Assembly (NCBI GenBank): GCA_041494245.1 | Contig: JBGQAK010000001.1 | Location: 248,001 to 312,000, forward strand | DNA from: RBG-13-68-16 sp041494245 | Lineage (GTDB): Bacteria > Acidobacteriota > Thermoanaerobaculia > Thermoanaerobaculales > Thermoanaerobaculaceae | Direction: 5' to 3' | DNA: 64,000 nt | Shown here: one piece after another, positions 52,904 to 61,513 of the stretch | How positions within the stretch are numbered: position 1 is the first letter of the stretch | Layout: every line of letters starts with the position of its first letter | Notes under the pieces: model-generated | The model's database searches: none | Seen by the model: only the letters and a program-made list of their open reading frames with translations | What the model was told of the DNA's origin: nothing | Program-made: the position numbers and the translations under genes

Positions 52904-53575
52904 CTACAGCACCGCCTCGATCCCGCCGTCGCGCAGCCGGATCACGCGGTCGGCCACCGTCGCGATGTTCTCGTCGTGGGTGACGAGCAGCAGCGCGCTC
53001 CCCTCCTCGCGCCGCAGCTCGTCCATGAGCCGCAGCACCGCCGCCCCGGAGGCCGAGTCGAGGCTGCCGGTGGGCTCGTCGGCGAGCACCACGGCGGGGC
53101 GGTGCACCAGGGCGCGTGCCACCGCGGTGCGCTGCTGCTCCCCGCCGGAGAGCTCGGCCGGGAAGTGGGCGCGGCGGGGCGCGAGGCCGACGCGCCGGAT
53201 GAGCTCGGCGACGCGTGCCGCGTCACGGTGGCCGTCGAGCGCCAGCGGTAGGGCGACGTTCTCCTCCACCGTGAGGTGCGGCATGAGGTGGAACGCCTGG
53301 AAGACGATGCCGATGTCGTGCCGCCGCGCTGCGACGAGCGCGGCCTCGCCCGCGGTCGCGAGGTCGGTGCCGCACACGATCACCTCGCCCTCGTCCGGGC
53401 GGTCCACCCCGGCCACCAGGTTGAGCGTTGTGGACTTGCCGCACCCCGAAGGCCCCACCAGCGCGACCATCTCGCCGGAGGACAGCGTGAAGGAGATGTC
53501 GTGCAGGGCGTGGACGACCTCGTCGCCGCGCCGGTAGCGCTTGTTCACCGCGCGCAGTTCGGTGACGATGCTCAT
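52904..53575 (-). CDS. ABC transporter ATPase (LolD/MacB-type) for the AttH-linked exporter
   Basis: The 223-residue ATPase has Walker A 'GPSGCGKST' (41-49), Q-loop 'GIVFQAFHLMPHLTVEENV', signature 'LSGGEQQRTAVARAL', Walker B 'VVLADEPTGSLDS' and H-loop 'LLVTHDE'. These place it in the LolD/MacB/FtsE family that powers FtsX-type permeases. First gene of the three-gene unit. The ATG is six bases after a -10-like hexamer and has no ribosome site, so it is probably leaderless. Confidence 0.93.
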   Translation of the reverse strand: MSIVTELRAVNKRYRRGDEVVHALHDISFTLSSGEMVALVGPSGCGKSTTLNLVAGVDRPDEGEVIVCGTDLATAGEAALVAARRHDIGIVFQAFHLMPHLTVEENVALPLALDGHRDAARVAELIRRVGLAPRRAHFPAELSGGEQQRTAVARALVHRPAVVLADEPTGSLDSASGAAVLRLMDELRREEGSALLLVTHDENIATVADRVIRLRDGGIEAVL

Positions 53576-53581
53576 GGTGAG

Positions 53582-53587
53582 AGTGTA
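53582..53587 (-). promoter_or_regulatory. -10-like TACACT placed for a leaderless start of the ABC ATPase gene
   Basis: On the minus strand TACACT is followed by exactly six bases and the ATG at 53575. No Shine-Dalgarno fits in the gap. Confidence 0.5.
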
Positions 53588-53659
53588 TGGCCAACTGGAG
53601 TCGCCGTCGCGCTTCCCCGACGGGCCGATGCGCTAGCATCGCTTGGAGGACGGCAAAGG

Positions 53660-54490
53660 ATGATCCCGTTCACGCTGGTGCTCCTTGCCTGGCTGCTGAT
53701 GGCCGTGGTCATGGCTGTGCTCTGGCTGGTGCAGCGCGCGACCCGCAACGCGGGGGTCGTGGACGTAGGGTGGGCCGGCGGGCTCGGCGCGCTGGTGGTT
53801 CTCTATGCGCTCCTCACGCTCGGCGACCCGCTTCGAAGGGTGCTCGTGGGCGTGCTGGCGGGGGCGTGGTCGTTGCGGCTGGCCTCGTACATCCTCACCA
53901 ACCGGGTGCTCGGCAGGAGCGAGGACGGCCGCTACCAGGCGCTGCGTGCGCGCTGGGGCGAGAGGGCGCAGCCGTACTTCTTCGTGTTCTTCCAGGCGCA
54001 GGCCGTGCTCGACGTGCTGTTCTCCCTCCCGTTCCTGGTGGCGATGACCAACCCCCGCCAGGGGATCGGCGCCTGGGGCGTCGCCGGCGTGCTCGTCTGG
54101 CTGGTGGCGGTGGCGGGGGAGGCCGTGGCCGACCGCCAGCTCGCGGCGTTCCGCGCGGACCCGGCCAATCGAGGCAGGACTTGCCGGGTTGGGCTGTGGC
54201 GCGCCTCCCGCCACCCCAACTACTTCTTCGAGTGGGTGCACTGGTGGTCGTACGTCCTACTCGCGGTGGGCTCGCCATGGTGGGCGCTCACGCTCGTCGG
54301 TCCGGCGCTGATGGTGTTCTTCCTCTTCAAGGTGACCGGTATCCCGGCCACCGAGGCGCAGGCGCTCGCCTCCCGCGGCGAGGACTACCGCGACTACCAG
54401 CGCACGACGAGCGCGTTCATCCCGTGGTTCCCGAAGAAACAGGGGGCCGGGCACCGGGCTCAGGGCACAGGGGAAGACACGGCCCTCTGA
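53660..54490 (+). CDS. DUF1295 / steroid 5-alpha-reductase-like membrane protein
   Basis: The 276-residue protein has about six to seven helices and the DUF1295 signatures: 'NAGVVDVGWAGGLGALVVLY' in the N-terminal half, and the C-terminal 'GLWRASRHPNYFFEWVHWWSYVLLA' with 'GEDYRDYQRTTSAFIPWFPK', the cofactor-binding region shared with isoprenylcysteine methyltransferases and sterol reductases. It probably reduces or methylates a lipid. ATG 53660 follows AAAGG. The last ~17 residues are encoded by a dispersed repeat and lie beyond the family end at 'WFPKK'. Confidence 0.85.
   Translation: MIPFTLVLLAWLLMAVVMAVLWLVQRATRNAGVVDVGWAGGLGALVVLYALLTLGDPLRRVLVGVLAGAWSLRLASYILTNRVLGRSEDGRYQALRARWGERAQPYFFVFFQAQAVLDVLFSLPFLVAMTNPRQGIGAWGVAGVLVWLVAVAGEAVADRQLAAFRADPANRGRTCRVGLWRASRHPNYFFEWVHWWSYVLLAVGSPWWALTLVGPALMVFFLFKVTGIPATEAQALASRGEDYRDYQRTTSAFIPWFPKKQGAGHRAQGTGEDTAL
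54449..54471 (+). repeat. 23-bp dispersed repeat, copy 2
   Basis: GGGCACCGGGCTCAGGGCAC plus AGG is the inverse of 48703-48725 with three mismatches. It lies inside the 3' end of the DUF1295 gene and encodes part of a non-conserved polar tail. Confidence 0.5.
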
Positions 54491-54512
54491 AACGGGGCGC
54501 GAGACCGCAGGT

Positions 54513-56045
54513 TCACCAGGAGGTGGCAAGCGGGCCGATGGCCCCCTCGACGGTGGTCAGCACCTCGCAACGCTCCACCGCGGCGGCCATGGCGTTGTGG
54601 TCCGGGAACAGCGGGCGGTCCTCCTCGAGGTGCGCGACCACCTTGCGCACGCCGGCCTTGGCGGCGCGCGTGCCGACACCCGGGGTGAACTCGCGAAAGT
54701 CGAGCGCCTGCGCGGCGGCGATCAGCTCGATCGCCAGCACACCGTAGGCGTTCTTCAGGATCTGTTTCGTCTTGAGGGCCGCATTCATGCCCATCGAAAC
54801 GAAGTCCTCCTGGTCTGCCGCGGCCGGGATCGACTGGATGCACGCCGGGGTGGAGAGGATGCGCTGCTCGACGATTAGCGTGTCGGCGGTGTACTGCGAG
54901 AGCATGAGCCCGGAGAACATCCCGGCGCCCTTGGTGAGGAACGCCGGCAGTCCCACCGAGAGGGCGGGGTTGAGGAGGCGGTTGAGGCGACGCTCCGAGA
55001 GCACGCTGACCGTGGTGAGGCCGGCGCCCACCATGTCGAGCGGCAGGGACACCGGCGTGCCCTGGAAGTTGGCTCCCGTAAGCACCCGGTTCTCCTCGCA
55101 CACGAAGATCGGGTTGTCACCGACGCCGTTCAATTCGATCTCGAACTGCGTCCTCGCGTACGCCATGACGTCGCGCACCGCGCCGATGACCTGGGGCGTC
55201 GAGCGCATCGAGTAGGCGTCCTGCACCTTGACCTTGAGCTTTCCGGTGACCAGGTCGGAGCCGTCCATCACTTTCCGCAGGTTGGCCGCGCACGTGACCG
55301 CGCCCGGGAAGCCGCGCAGCTCGTGGAGCTTCCCCTGGTACGGCTTCATGTTGGCGAGCAGTGCCTCGAGCGTCATGGCGGCGGCGATCTCGGCCTGTGC
55401 GATCCAGCGCTCGGCGTCGTGCAGGATCAGGCAGCCGATCCCGGTGATCAGGTTCGACCCGTTGATGGCGGCGAGGCCGTCGCGCGCCTGTAGACCCGGC
55501 ACCGGGATGCCGGCCTTCTCCATCGCGTTGGCCGTCGGCATGCGCTCGCCGTGGTAGAAGCTCTCCCCCTCGCCCATCAGGGCCAGGGCGATCTGACTCA
55601 TGGGCGCGAGGTCGCCGCACGCGCCCACGCTGCCCTTCTCGCACACCACCGGCGTCACGCCCGCGTTGAGCATCGCCACGTAGGTGAGGGGAATCTCGGG
55701 GCGGCACCCGGAGAACCCGCGCGCGTGGACGTTGATGCGGGAGACCATGGCCGCGCGCACGTGCTCGACCGGCGCAGGCTCGCCGATGCCGGCGGCGTGG
55801 TTGTAGATGAGGTAGCGCTGGAACTGCTTCACCTGCTCGTCGGTGAGCACGACCTCGGAGAACTCGCCGATCCCGGTGTTGACGCCGTACATGATCTCGT
55901 GGGCGACGATCTTCTTCTCGAGCATGCCGCGGCACTTCGCGATCCGCTCGAGCGACTCGGCGGCCAGGTCCATCTTCTCGCCGTGGCGTGCCACGTTCAC
56001 GACGTCCTCGATCGTCAGGTGCTGTCCGTCCAGGATCACAGCCAT
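54513..56045 (-). CDS. hutH: Histidine ammonia-lyase-family enzyme with Ala-Cys-Gly at the MIO site
   Basis: The 510-residue lyase aligns along its length with HutH: 'MYGVNTGIGEFSEV', 'YNHAAGIGEP', 'ARGFSGCRPEIPL', 'DAYSMRSTPQVIGAVRDV', 'GVGDNPIFVCEE', 'GANFQGTPVSLPLDM' and 'PAAADQEDFVSMGMNAA'. The cofactor tripeptide reads G-S-V-G-A-C-G-D-L-A-P, so Cys143 replaces the Ser that normally cyclises to the MIO electrophile. It should deaminate histidine to urocanate or act on another aromatic amino acid. ATG 56045 has AAGGA eight bases upstream. No other hut genes are in the window. Confidence 0.88.
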   Translation of the reverse strand: MAVILDGQHLTIEDVVNVARHGEKMDLAAESLERIAKCRGMLEKKIVAHEIMYGVNTGIGEFSEVVLTDEQVKQFQRYLIYNHAAGIGEPAPVEHVRAAMVSRINVHARGFSGCRPEIPLTYVAMLNAGVTPVVCEKGSVGACGDLAPMSQIALALMGEGESFYHGERMPTANAMEKAGIPVPGLQARDGLAAINGSNLITGIGCLILHDAERWIAQAEIAAAMTLEALLANMKPYQGKLHELRGFPGAVTCAANLRKVMDGSDLVTGKLKVKVQDAYSMRSTPQVIGAVRDVMAYARTQFEIELNGVGDNPIFVCEENRVLTGANFQGTPVSLPLDMVGAGLTTVSVLSERRLNRLLNPALSVGLPAFLTKGAGMFSGLMLSQYTADTLIVEQRILSTPACIQSIPAAADQEDFVSMGMNAALKTKQILKNAYGVLAIELIAAAQALDFREFTPGVGTRAAKAGVRKVVAHLEEDRPLFPDHNAMAAAVERCEVLTTVEGAIGPLATSW

Positions 56046-56097
56046 GGGGTCGTCCTTCCCGACGAGCCCGCACGGGGCCGTCCGTTGGCGCCACGAG

Positions 56098-56103
56098 ATC
56101 ATA
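56098..56103 (-). promoter_or_regulatory. -10-like TATGAT ahead of the ammonia-lyase gene
   Basis: TATGAT on the minus strand matches the -10 consensus at 5/6 and lies 52 bases before the ATG. No convincing -35 at a normal distance. Confidence 0.4.
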
Positions 56104-56208
56104 CCGGCTTTTCACAAGCGCGTCTCGCAAGACTGCGTCTAGGGCTCCGCTCCGGCGGTGGGGAATGGGCGTATGTGCGGCGACAGTTGGCAGGAGGCGG
56201 GAGAAGCC

Positions 56209-56922
56209 ATGTCGAATCCCGTCCTGTACGTGCCCATTATCACCACGGTCTTCTCGCTTGTCTTCTCGGTCGTGCTCCTGCAGAGGTACCGGGCCAAGGG
56301 CAGGGGCGCCCACCTGCTGTGGTGGGCGTTCGGGGTGTTTATCTACGCCGTCGGTACCTTTACCGAGAGCTTCACGAGCCTGTTCGGCTGGCATGAGGGG
56401 ATCTTCCGCGCCTGGTACATCTCCGGGGCGCTGCTGGGCGGGGCGCCGCTGGCCCAGGGGACGGTTTACCTCCTGCTGCGGCGGCGGGCCGCGAACTGGC
56501 TGACGATGGCGCTCGTGAGCTTTTTCCTGGTGGCGGCCGGCTGCGTGCTGGCCTCGCCGCTCAACCTCGCGCTCGTCGAGCCCCACCGGCTTTCCGGCAA
56601 GGTGCTGGCGTGGCCGTGGGTGCGCCTCTTCTCCCCGTTCATCAACACCTACGCGCTGATCTTCCTCGTCGGTGGCGCTGCGCTCTCCGCCTGGTGCTTC
56701 AGCAAGCGCGGCGACACCTACCACCGGTTCGTTGGCAACGTGCTGATCGCGGTGGGGGCGCTGCTGCCGGGGATCGGCGGGACGTTCACGCGCTTCGGTT
56801 ACACCGAGGTACTCTACGTCACCGAACTCCTCGGCCTGACTCTCGTGTACGTCGGTTACCGCTTCAACGTGGGCGGGCCGCTCGCCGCCCCGGAGCGCGC
56901 CCAGGCACGGCCTGCGTTGTAG
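56209..56922 (+). CDS. Seven-helix membrane protein of unknown function
   Basis: The 237-residue protein is almost entirely hydrophobic, with about seven helices: an N-terminal 'LYVPIITTVFSLVFSVVLL', then 'LLWWAFGVFIYAVGTFTES', 'NWLTMALVSFFLVAAGCVL', 'NTYALIFLVGGAALSAW' and 'VGNVLIAVGALLPGIGGTF'. The layout resembles small sensor-like or rhodopsin-fold membrane proteins, but I do not recognise the family. ATG 56209 is chosen for AGGAGG and GGAG upstream; an earlier in-frame start at 56158 would add a polar leader. Confidence 0.7.
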   Translation: MSNPVLYVPIITTVFSLVFSVVLLQRYRAKGRGAHLLWWAFGVFIYAVGTFTESFTSLFGWHEGIFRAWYISGALLGGAPLAQGTVYLLLRRRAANWLTMALVSFFLVAAGCVLASPLNLALVEPHRLSGKVLAWPWVRLFSPFINTYALIFLVGGAALSAWCFSKRGDTYHRFVGNVLIAVGALLPGIGGTFTRFGYTEVLYVTELLGLTLVYVGYRFNVGGPLAAPERAQARPAL

Positions 56923-56946
56923 CGGGCGCGCTGGGCGACGGCGGGG

Positions 56947-56952
56947 TACAAT
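56947..56952 (+). promoter_or_regulatory. -10-like TACAAT placed for a leaderless start
   Basis: TACAAT (5/6 to consensus) is followed by exactly six bases and the GTG at 56959. No ribosome site is present. Confidence 0.55.
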
Positions 56953-56958
56953 CGCGAC

Positions 56959-57390
56959 GTGGCCCCAGGGGTCCGTTCCGCGTTGTTTGTCCGTGCGGCC
57001 GAGAGAGCGGCCACGCTGGTCGCGGGCACGCCGCGCCTGGGCCGGACGCTGGCAGCCGCGGCCGCGGCGCTGAAGACCCGCGGGAGGTCGTTGGGCGGCG
57101 TGCGGCGGGACGCGCAGGGGCTGGCCCGCATGGCGCGCGAGGTGGGGGAAGGGCGCTACCGCACGCTCCCGAAGGGCTCGCTGATCGCCATCGTGGCGGC
57201 GATGCTGTACTTCCTGGACCCGCTGGACGCCATTCCGGACTTCATCCCGGTCATCGGATTCCTGGATGATGCAGCCGTGCTGCTGTGGGTGGCGAACCGC
57301 GTGCGGCACGACCTCGACGCGTTCCTCACGTGGGAGGCAGGCCAGGGCGCCGTCATCGCCGTCGTTCCGGTGGCCACACCGGCGAGCTGA
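56959..57390 (+). CDS. YkvA-like DUF1232 membrane protein
   Basis: The 143-residue protein has the DUF1232 core 'LYFLDPLDAIPDFIPVIGFLDDAAVLLW', where 'P-D-x-I-P-x-x-G-x-x-D-D' is invariant, preceded by a basic helical region and followed by an amphipathic tail. Function is unknown; members are small membrane-associated proteins. GTG 56959 is supported by the -10-like hexamer six bases upstream and the absence of any Shine-Dalgarno. Confidence 0.82.
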   Translation: MAPGVRSALFVRAAERAATLVAGTPRLGRTLAAAAAALKTRGRSLGGVRRDAQGLARMAREVGEGRYRTLPKGSLIAIVAAMLYFLDPLDAIPDFIPVIGFLDDAAVLLWVANRVRHDLDAFLTWEAGQGAVIAVVPVATPAS

Positions 57391-57515
57391 GGCGGCCGCG
57401 AAGACCCGGAATCGGGTGATGATCACGTACGGTGAAAAATGGGCGGGCGCCGCAGCGCGCTGCCCCGCGGAACCGGTTCCACGCGAGAGGGGCGACGCGC
57501 ATCATGGCTTTGCCT

Positions 57516-58778
57516 CTACTCGTACCGCAACGCCTCGATCGGGTCCAACCTGGCCGCCTTGTACGCCGGGTAGGTGCCGAAGAAGAAGCCCACCAGGCCC
57601 GAGACCGTCAGTCCGGCCACGATGGCCGTGGGCGAGATGCTGGTCGGAAACGAGCTCAGCGCACCGAGGACCTTGGAGATGGCGAGGCCGACGCCGACAC
57701 CCGTGGCGCCACCCACGAGGGAAAGCATGATGGCCTCGGTGACGAACTGCTGCCGGATGTCGGCCTGCCGTGCGCCGAGCGCGCGCCGGACGCCGATCTC
57801 GCGCGTGCGCTGGGTGACGTTCATGAGCATGATGTTCATCACGCCCACGCCGCCGATGATCAGCGAGATTCCGGCGATCACCAGCATCGCCGCGCTCACC
57901 CCGCCGGTGATCTGCTCGAAGGTGCGGATCGTGCGCTCCGGGGTCCTGACCGCGAAGTTGTTGGGCTGGGAAAAGCGCAGGCCGCGCCGGTCGCGCAGGA
58001 TCTGGGTGCCCTGCTCGATGGCCAGGTTCACCCACTCCGGCTTCTTGGGGACCGTCGCGATGACGCACCCGTACGTCCTCTGCAGATCGGGCCAGATGCG
58101 GTCGAAGATCCCGACGGGTATCACCAGCTGTTGGTCGGCGCCTTGGTCCAGGAAGCCGCCCTTCTTCTCGAACACCCCGATCACCCGGAAAGGCCGTCCG
58201 TTGATGGAAATCTCGCGGCCGAGGGGGTCGATGTTGGGGAAGAGCGCTTCCACGATTCCGATGCCGATGACCGCGACCGGGGCCGAGTGGAGGTCCTCCC
58301 CTGCTGTGAAGAAGCGCCCGCGCTGGACGAAATGGTGGTTGGCGTCGGGGTAGTAGTGGGAGACGCCACCCACCGTGGCGTTGTTGGTGCGGCTGGCGCG
58401 GTACCGCACGTCCACGTTCTGGGATTGCCATCGCTCGGGGGAGACGAAGGCGATGGCCGGCGCGTACCGGCGCATCGCCTCGGCGTCGTCGAGGGTGAGT
58501 ACCGGGCGCAGGCGTTCCTCCTCCGGCGGCGGGCCGCCCCCGCCGAAACGGTCCTCGAGCTTCTGGAACTGCACGAGAGTGGCGCCGAAGCTCTGGAACT
58601 GGGCGATGAAGCTCGCATTGAAGCCCTGAATGAGCGACACCATCACGATCACGGTGGCAACCCCGATGATGATCCCCAGGCAGGTGAGGAACGAGCGCAG
58701 CTTCTGCTCGCGGATGGCCCGGAAGGCCGTGAGGATGTTCTCGCGGCGGGCTGCCAGCAGGCGGTTCCAGCGGCCCAT
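57516..58778 (-). CDS. MacB-type ABC permease (distal)
   Basis: The 420-residue permease has the MacB plan without the ATPase: N-terminal helix ('LRSFLTCLGIIIGVATVIVMVSL'), a periplasmic domain of about 220 residues ('VNIDV...'-type beta/alpha), and three C-terminal helices with 'GGVGVMNIMLMNVTQRTREIGVRRALGARQADI' spanning the coupling helix. It ends 'LDPIEALRYE', the family C-terminus. ATG 58778 follows GGAGG at seven bases. The gene lies two bases after the proximal permease gene. Confidence 0.9.
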   Translation of the reverse strand: MGRWNRLLAARRENILTAFRAIREQKLRSFLTCLGIIIGVATVIVMVSLIQGFNASFIAQFQSFGATLVQFQKLEDRFGGGGPPPEEERLRPVLTLDDAEAMRRYAPAIAFVSPERWQSQNVDVRYRASRTNNATVGGVSHYYPDANHHFVQRGRFFTAGEDLHSAPVAVIGIGIVEALFPNIDPLGREISINGRPFRVIGVFEKKGGFLDQGADQQLVIPVGIFDRIWPDLQRTYGCVIATVPKKPEWVNLAIEQGTQILRDRRGLRFSQPNNFAVRTPERTIRTFEQITGGVSAAMLVIAGISLIIGGVGVMNIMLMNVTQRTREIGVRRALGARQADIRQQFVTEAIMLSLVGGATGVGVGLAISKVLGALSSFPTSISPTAIVAGLTVSGLVGFFFGTYPAYKAARLDPIEALRYE

Positions 58779-58780
58779 TT

Positions 58781-59998
58781 CTACTCCTCCCTCAGCGCCA
58801 CGACGGGGTCCAGGCGGGCCGCGCGGACGGCCGGCAGCCACCCTGCCAGTAGGCCCGACACCGTCGCGACAGTCAGGCCGGTAATCACCAGGAACGGCGT
58901 GACGCGGGCGGGAAATGGGCTCCATGCCCCGACCGCGAGCGAGGCCAGCCAGCCGAGGAGGACGCCGAGCACACCGCCGACGAAGCTGAGCATGACGGCC
59001 TCGACGAGAAACTGCCGGTGCAGGTCACGTCTCCGCGCGCCGAGCGCCTTGCGCACTCCGATTTCGTGGGTCCGCTCGACCACCGAGGCGAACATCGTGT
59101 TCGCGATCGCGACGCCACCCACCACCAGAGAGATCGAGGAGATCCAGATGACCAGCGCGAACGCCGAGAACGTGATCGTCTTCCACAGCGTGCTGAGGGC
59201 GTCGGCGTCGATGATGCCGAACGGGTCGGGCGCTCCGAACGGTGTCCCGCGACGGGCACGCAGCACGACGCGGACCGCGTCCTCGACGTCCTTCCTGGAG
59301 GCCTCATCGGGCGCCTCGACGAAAACGTCGAGGCTCCGCGTCTTCCCGAACGCCCTCTGGAACGACGTGAGCGGAACGAGGACGAAGCGGTCCTGGCTCT
59401 GGCCGAACGAGCTGCCCTGGCGCGCCATCGTGCCGACCACACGGAACGGTTTCCCCTCGATCTTGATCATGCGGCCGACCGGGTCCACCTTCGGGAAGAG
59501 CTCGTCCTTGATGTCCCAGCCGATCACCGCCACCGATCGGGCGGCCTCGGATTCCCCCTGGGTGTAGTAGCGCCCGTCCTCGAGCTCGAGGCCGATCATC
59601 CAGGGTAGCTCCGGGCCGGCCCCCAGAACGAAGATGTCCGGGAGCCGGTGCCCCTCGGAGTAGACCGAGTGGGTCGAGAAGACGCGACCTGTCACACGCA
59701 GCGCCTGGGGGACCAGCCGGCGGATCGCCTCCACGTCATCCTCGGAGATGTCCCTCCGCTTGAGCGCGTCGAAGAACTCCGCGCGGCTGCGGATGATGCC
59801 GAACTTCGAGAAGATCATCGTGTTGGGGCCGAGGCCGCTGATCACGTCGGCGGCGTACTTGTTGAGGCCGGAGACCACCGAGATCACCGCGATGATGGTG
59901 GTGACCGCGATGATGATGCCGAGCAGGTTCAGGAACGAGCGCATCTTGTGCGCCTGGATGGACCTCAGGGCGATGCGGAAGAGATCACCGACGATCAT
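58781..59998 (-). CDS. MacB-type ABC permease (proximal)
   Basis: The 405-residue permease begins 'MIVGDLFRIALRSIQAHKMRSFLNLLGIIIAVTTII', has the periplasmic MacB_PCD domain, and a C-terminal FtsX core with 'IANTMFASVVERTHEIGVRKALGARRRDL' and the end 'LDPVVALREE'. Two different permeases in tandem suggest a heterodimer. ATG 59998 is the conserved start; the open frame extends upstream without homology. 79 bp separate it from the fusion-protein gene. Confidence 0.9.
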   Translation of the reverse strand: MIVGDLFRIALRSIQAHKMRSFLNLLGIIIAVTTIIAVISVVSGLNKYAADVISGLGPNTMIFSKFGIIRSRAEFFDALKRRDISEDDVEAIRRLVPQALRVTGRVFSTHSVYSEGHRLPDIFVLGAGPELPWMIGLELEDGRYYTQGESEAARSVAVIGWDIKDELFPKVDPVGRMIKIEGKPFRVVGTMARQGSSFGQSQDRFVLVPLTSFQRAFGKTRSLDVFVEAPDEASRKDVEDAVRVVLRARRGTPFGAPDPFGIIDADALSTLWKTITFSAFALVIWISSISLVVGGVAIANTMFASVVERTHEIGVRKALGARRRDLHRQFLVEAVMLSFVGGVLGVLLGWLASLAVGAWSPFPARVTPFLVITGLTVATVSGLLAGWLPAVRAARLDPVVALREE

Positions 59999-60077
59999 CC
60001 GCGCACCTGTCGAAGTTCCGCCCCCCGCCGAGGGCGAGAGTCGCAGTGACGGCGGTTCACACGGGTGCGCACGGCGG

Positions 60078-61382
60078 TCACCGCTCCTGGCCGGTCCTCT
60101 CGGAGTTGTCGACCATGACCGCGGCGCCGGGCTTGAGGTCGCGGAGCGCCTTGAACGGCCCGATGACCACCTCGTCACCGTCCTTGAGGCCGCCTACCAC
60201 CTCCACGTCCATCTCACCCTTGATCCCGGTGGTGACCGGACGGAACTCCGCCTTCTTGGCCACCACGACGTAGACGCCCTCGATGTCCTTGGGTTTGGAT
60301 GAACCCGCGTCCGCCTTGGCGGGGGCGGCGGTGGGCGTAGGAACAGGCTTGGTGGGCTCCTTGGTGGCCTTGGCCGGGCCCGGCGTCGGTTTCGCCTCCG
60401 GCTGGCGCAGGACGAGCGCACCGACGGGAACCGTGAGCACCTTGTCCCGCGTCGCCGTCGTGATGTCGGCGGTGACGGTGAGGCCCGGCCGGATGCGATC
60501 CGGGTGCTTGAGGAGCGTGACCTTGACCTCGTAGTCGGTGCCGGTGGCGGCCCCGCCCAGCGCCGAGGTGCCCCGGATCGGGCTGGAGCCGATCTCCGAG
60601 ACCCCGCCGGGGAAGGTTTCATCCGGGAAGGCGTCGATGCGCACGATGGCCTTCTGCCCGATGCGGAGCTGCGGCACGTCGGTCTGGTCGACCTCGAGCA
60701 CGGCGTCCACGGTGGACATGTCGGAGATCGTCATGAGCACGGTGCCCGGGTTGTTCATCGTGCCGGTGACCACCACCTCGCCCTGCTCGATGTTGCGTGC
60801 GGTGACGATCCCGTCCATCGGGGCGCGGATCTCGGTCTTGTCGAGGGCGTCCTGGGACGAGGCGACGTCGGCGCGGGCCTGCTCCACCTGGCGCTCGGCG
60901 CGCTGCACCGCCGCCACGGCCTGCTCGTACTGGCTCTTCGCCCGGTCGAGGTCGGCCGATGCGATGATCCCGTCGCGGAACTGCGCCTGGGTGTTGTTGA
61001 GGTCGCGCTTGGCCTGGGCGGTCGCCTCGCGCACCCGTCGCAGCTCGGCCTCGAGCGCCTGCAGGTTGGAGCTGGACCCGTTGACTGCGGCCGCATAGCG
61101 CGCCTGGTCGATCACCAGCAGGAGATCGCCCTTCTTCACGGCATCGCCCTCCTGCACGTTGAGCTTGGTGATCTGGCCCATGATGTTTGCGGAGAGCTCC
61201 ACCTTGGTCTTGGCCTTGATGGTTCCGTTGGCGGTCACCAGCTGGACCAGGTCCTTGCGGTCCACCTTGCCGGTGCGGACCAGGATGCCCTTGGGTTTGC
61301 GGCCCTGCACCACGGCCGCGGCCACGACCACTATGACGAGCACCGCCACCACGCCGATGATGAGTTTCGTGCGCCGTTTCAT
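60078..61382 (-). CDS. MacA/HlyD-like periplasmic adaptor with Pro/Lys-rich insertion
   Basis: The 434-residue adaptor has an N-terminal membrane anchor ('KLIIGVVAVLVIVVVAAAVV'), lipoyl halves ('VELSANIMGQITKLNVQEGD' and 'TEIRAPMDGIVTARNIEQGE'), a long coiled-coil hairpin (about residues 100-175) and beta-barrel domains. A low-complexity 'PTPGPAKATKEPTKPVPTPTA' type insertion near residue 335 separates the barrel from the membrane-proximal domain. First gene of the MacB-like operon, with GGAGG before ATG 61382 and a TACAAT -10-like hexamer at 61446-61451. Confidence 0.9.
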   Translation of the reverse strand: MKRRTKLIIGVVAVLVIVVVAAAVVQGRKPKGILVRTGKVDRKDLVQLVTANGTIKAKTKVELSANIMGQITKLNVQEGDAVKKGDLLLVIDQARYAAAVNGSSSNLQALEAELRRVREATAQAKRDLNNTQAQFRDGIIASADLDRAKSQYEQAVAAVQRAERQVEQARADVASSQDALDKTEIRAPMDGIVTARNIEQGEVVVTGTMNNPGTVLMTISDMSTVDAVLEVDQTDVPQLRIGQKAIVRIDAFPDETFPGGVSEIGSSPIRGTSALGGAATGTDYEVKVTLLKHPDRIRPGLTVTADITTATRDKVLTVPVGALVLRQPEAKPTPGPAKATKEPTKPVPTPTAAPAKADAGSSKPKDIEGVYVVVAKKAEFRPVTTGIKGEMDVEVVGGLKDGDEVVIGPFKALRDLKPGAAVMVDNSERTGQER

Positions 61383-61513
61383 CCGCGCTCCTCCGTCCAA
61401 AGCCTTGCGAGGCCTCCATAGCAGGCCGGCTTTCGGTATCGCTGGATTGTACGCGGGAACGGCAAGGGGGTTGCGAGGCCCGCCTTCCGGGTTACCTTCT
61501 CCGGCGTGCCGTC

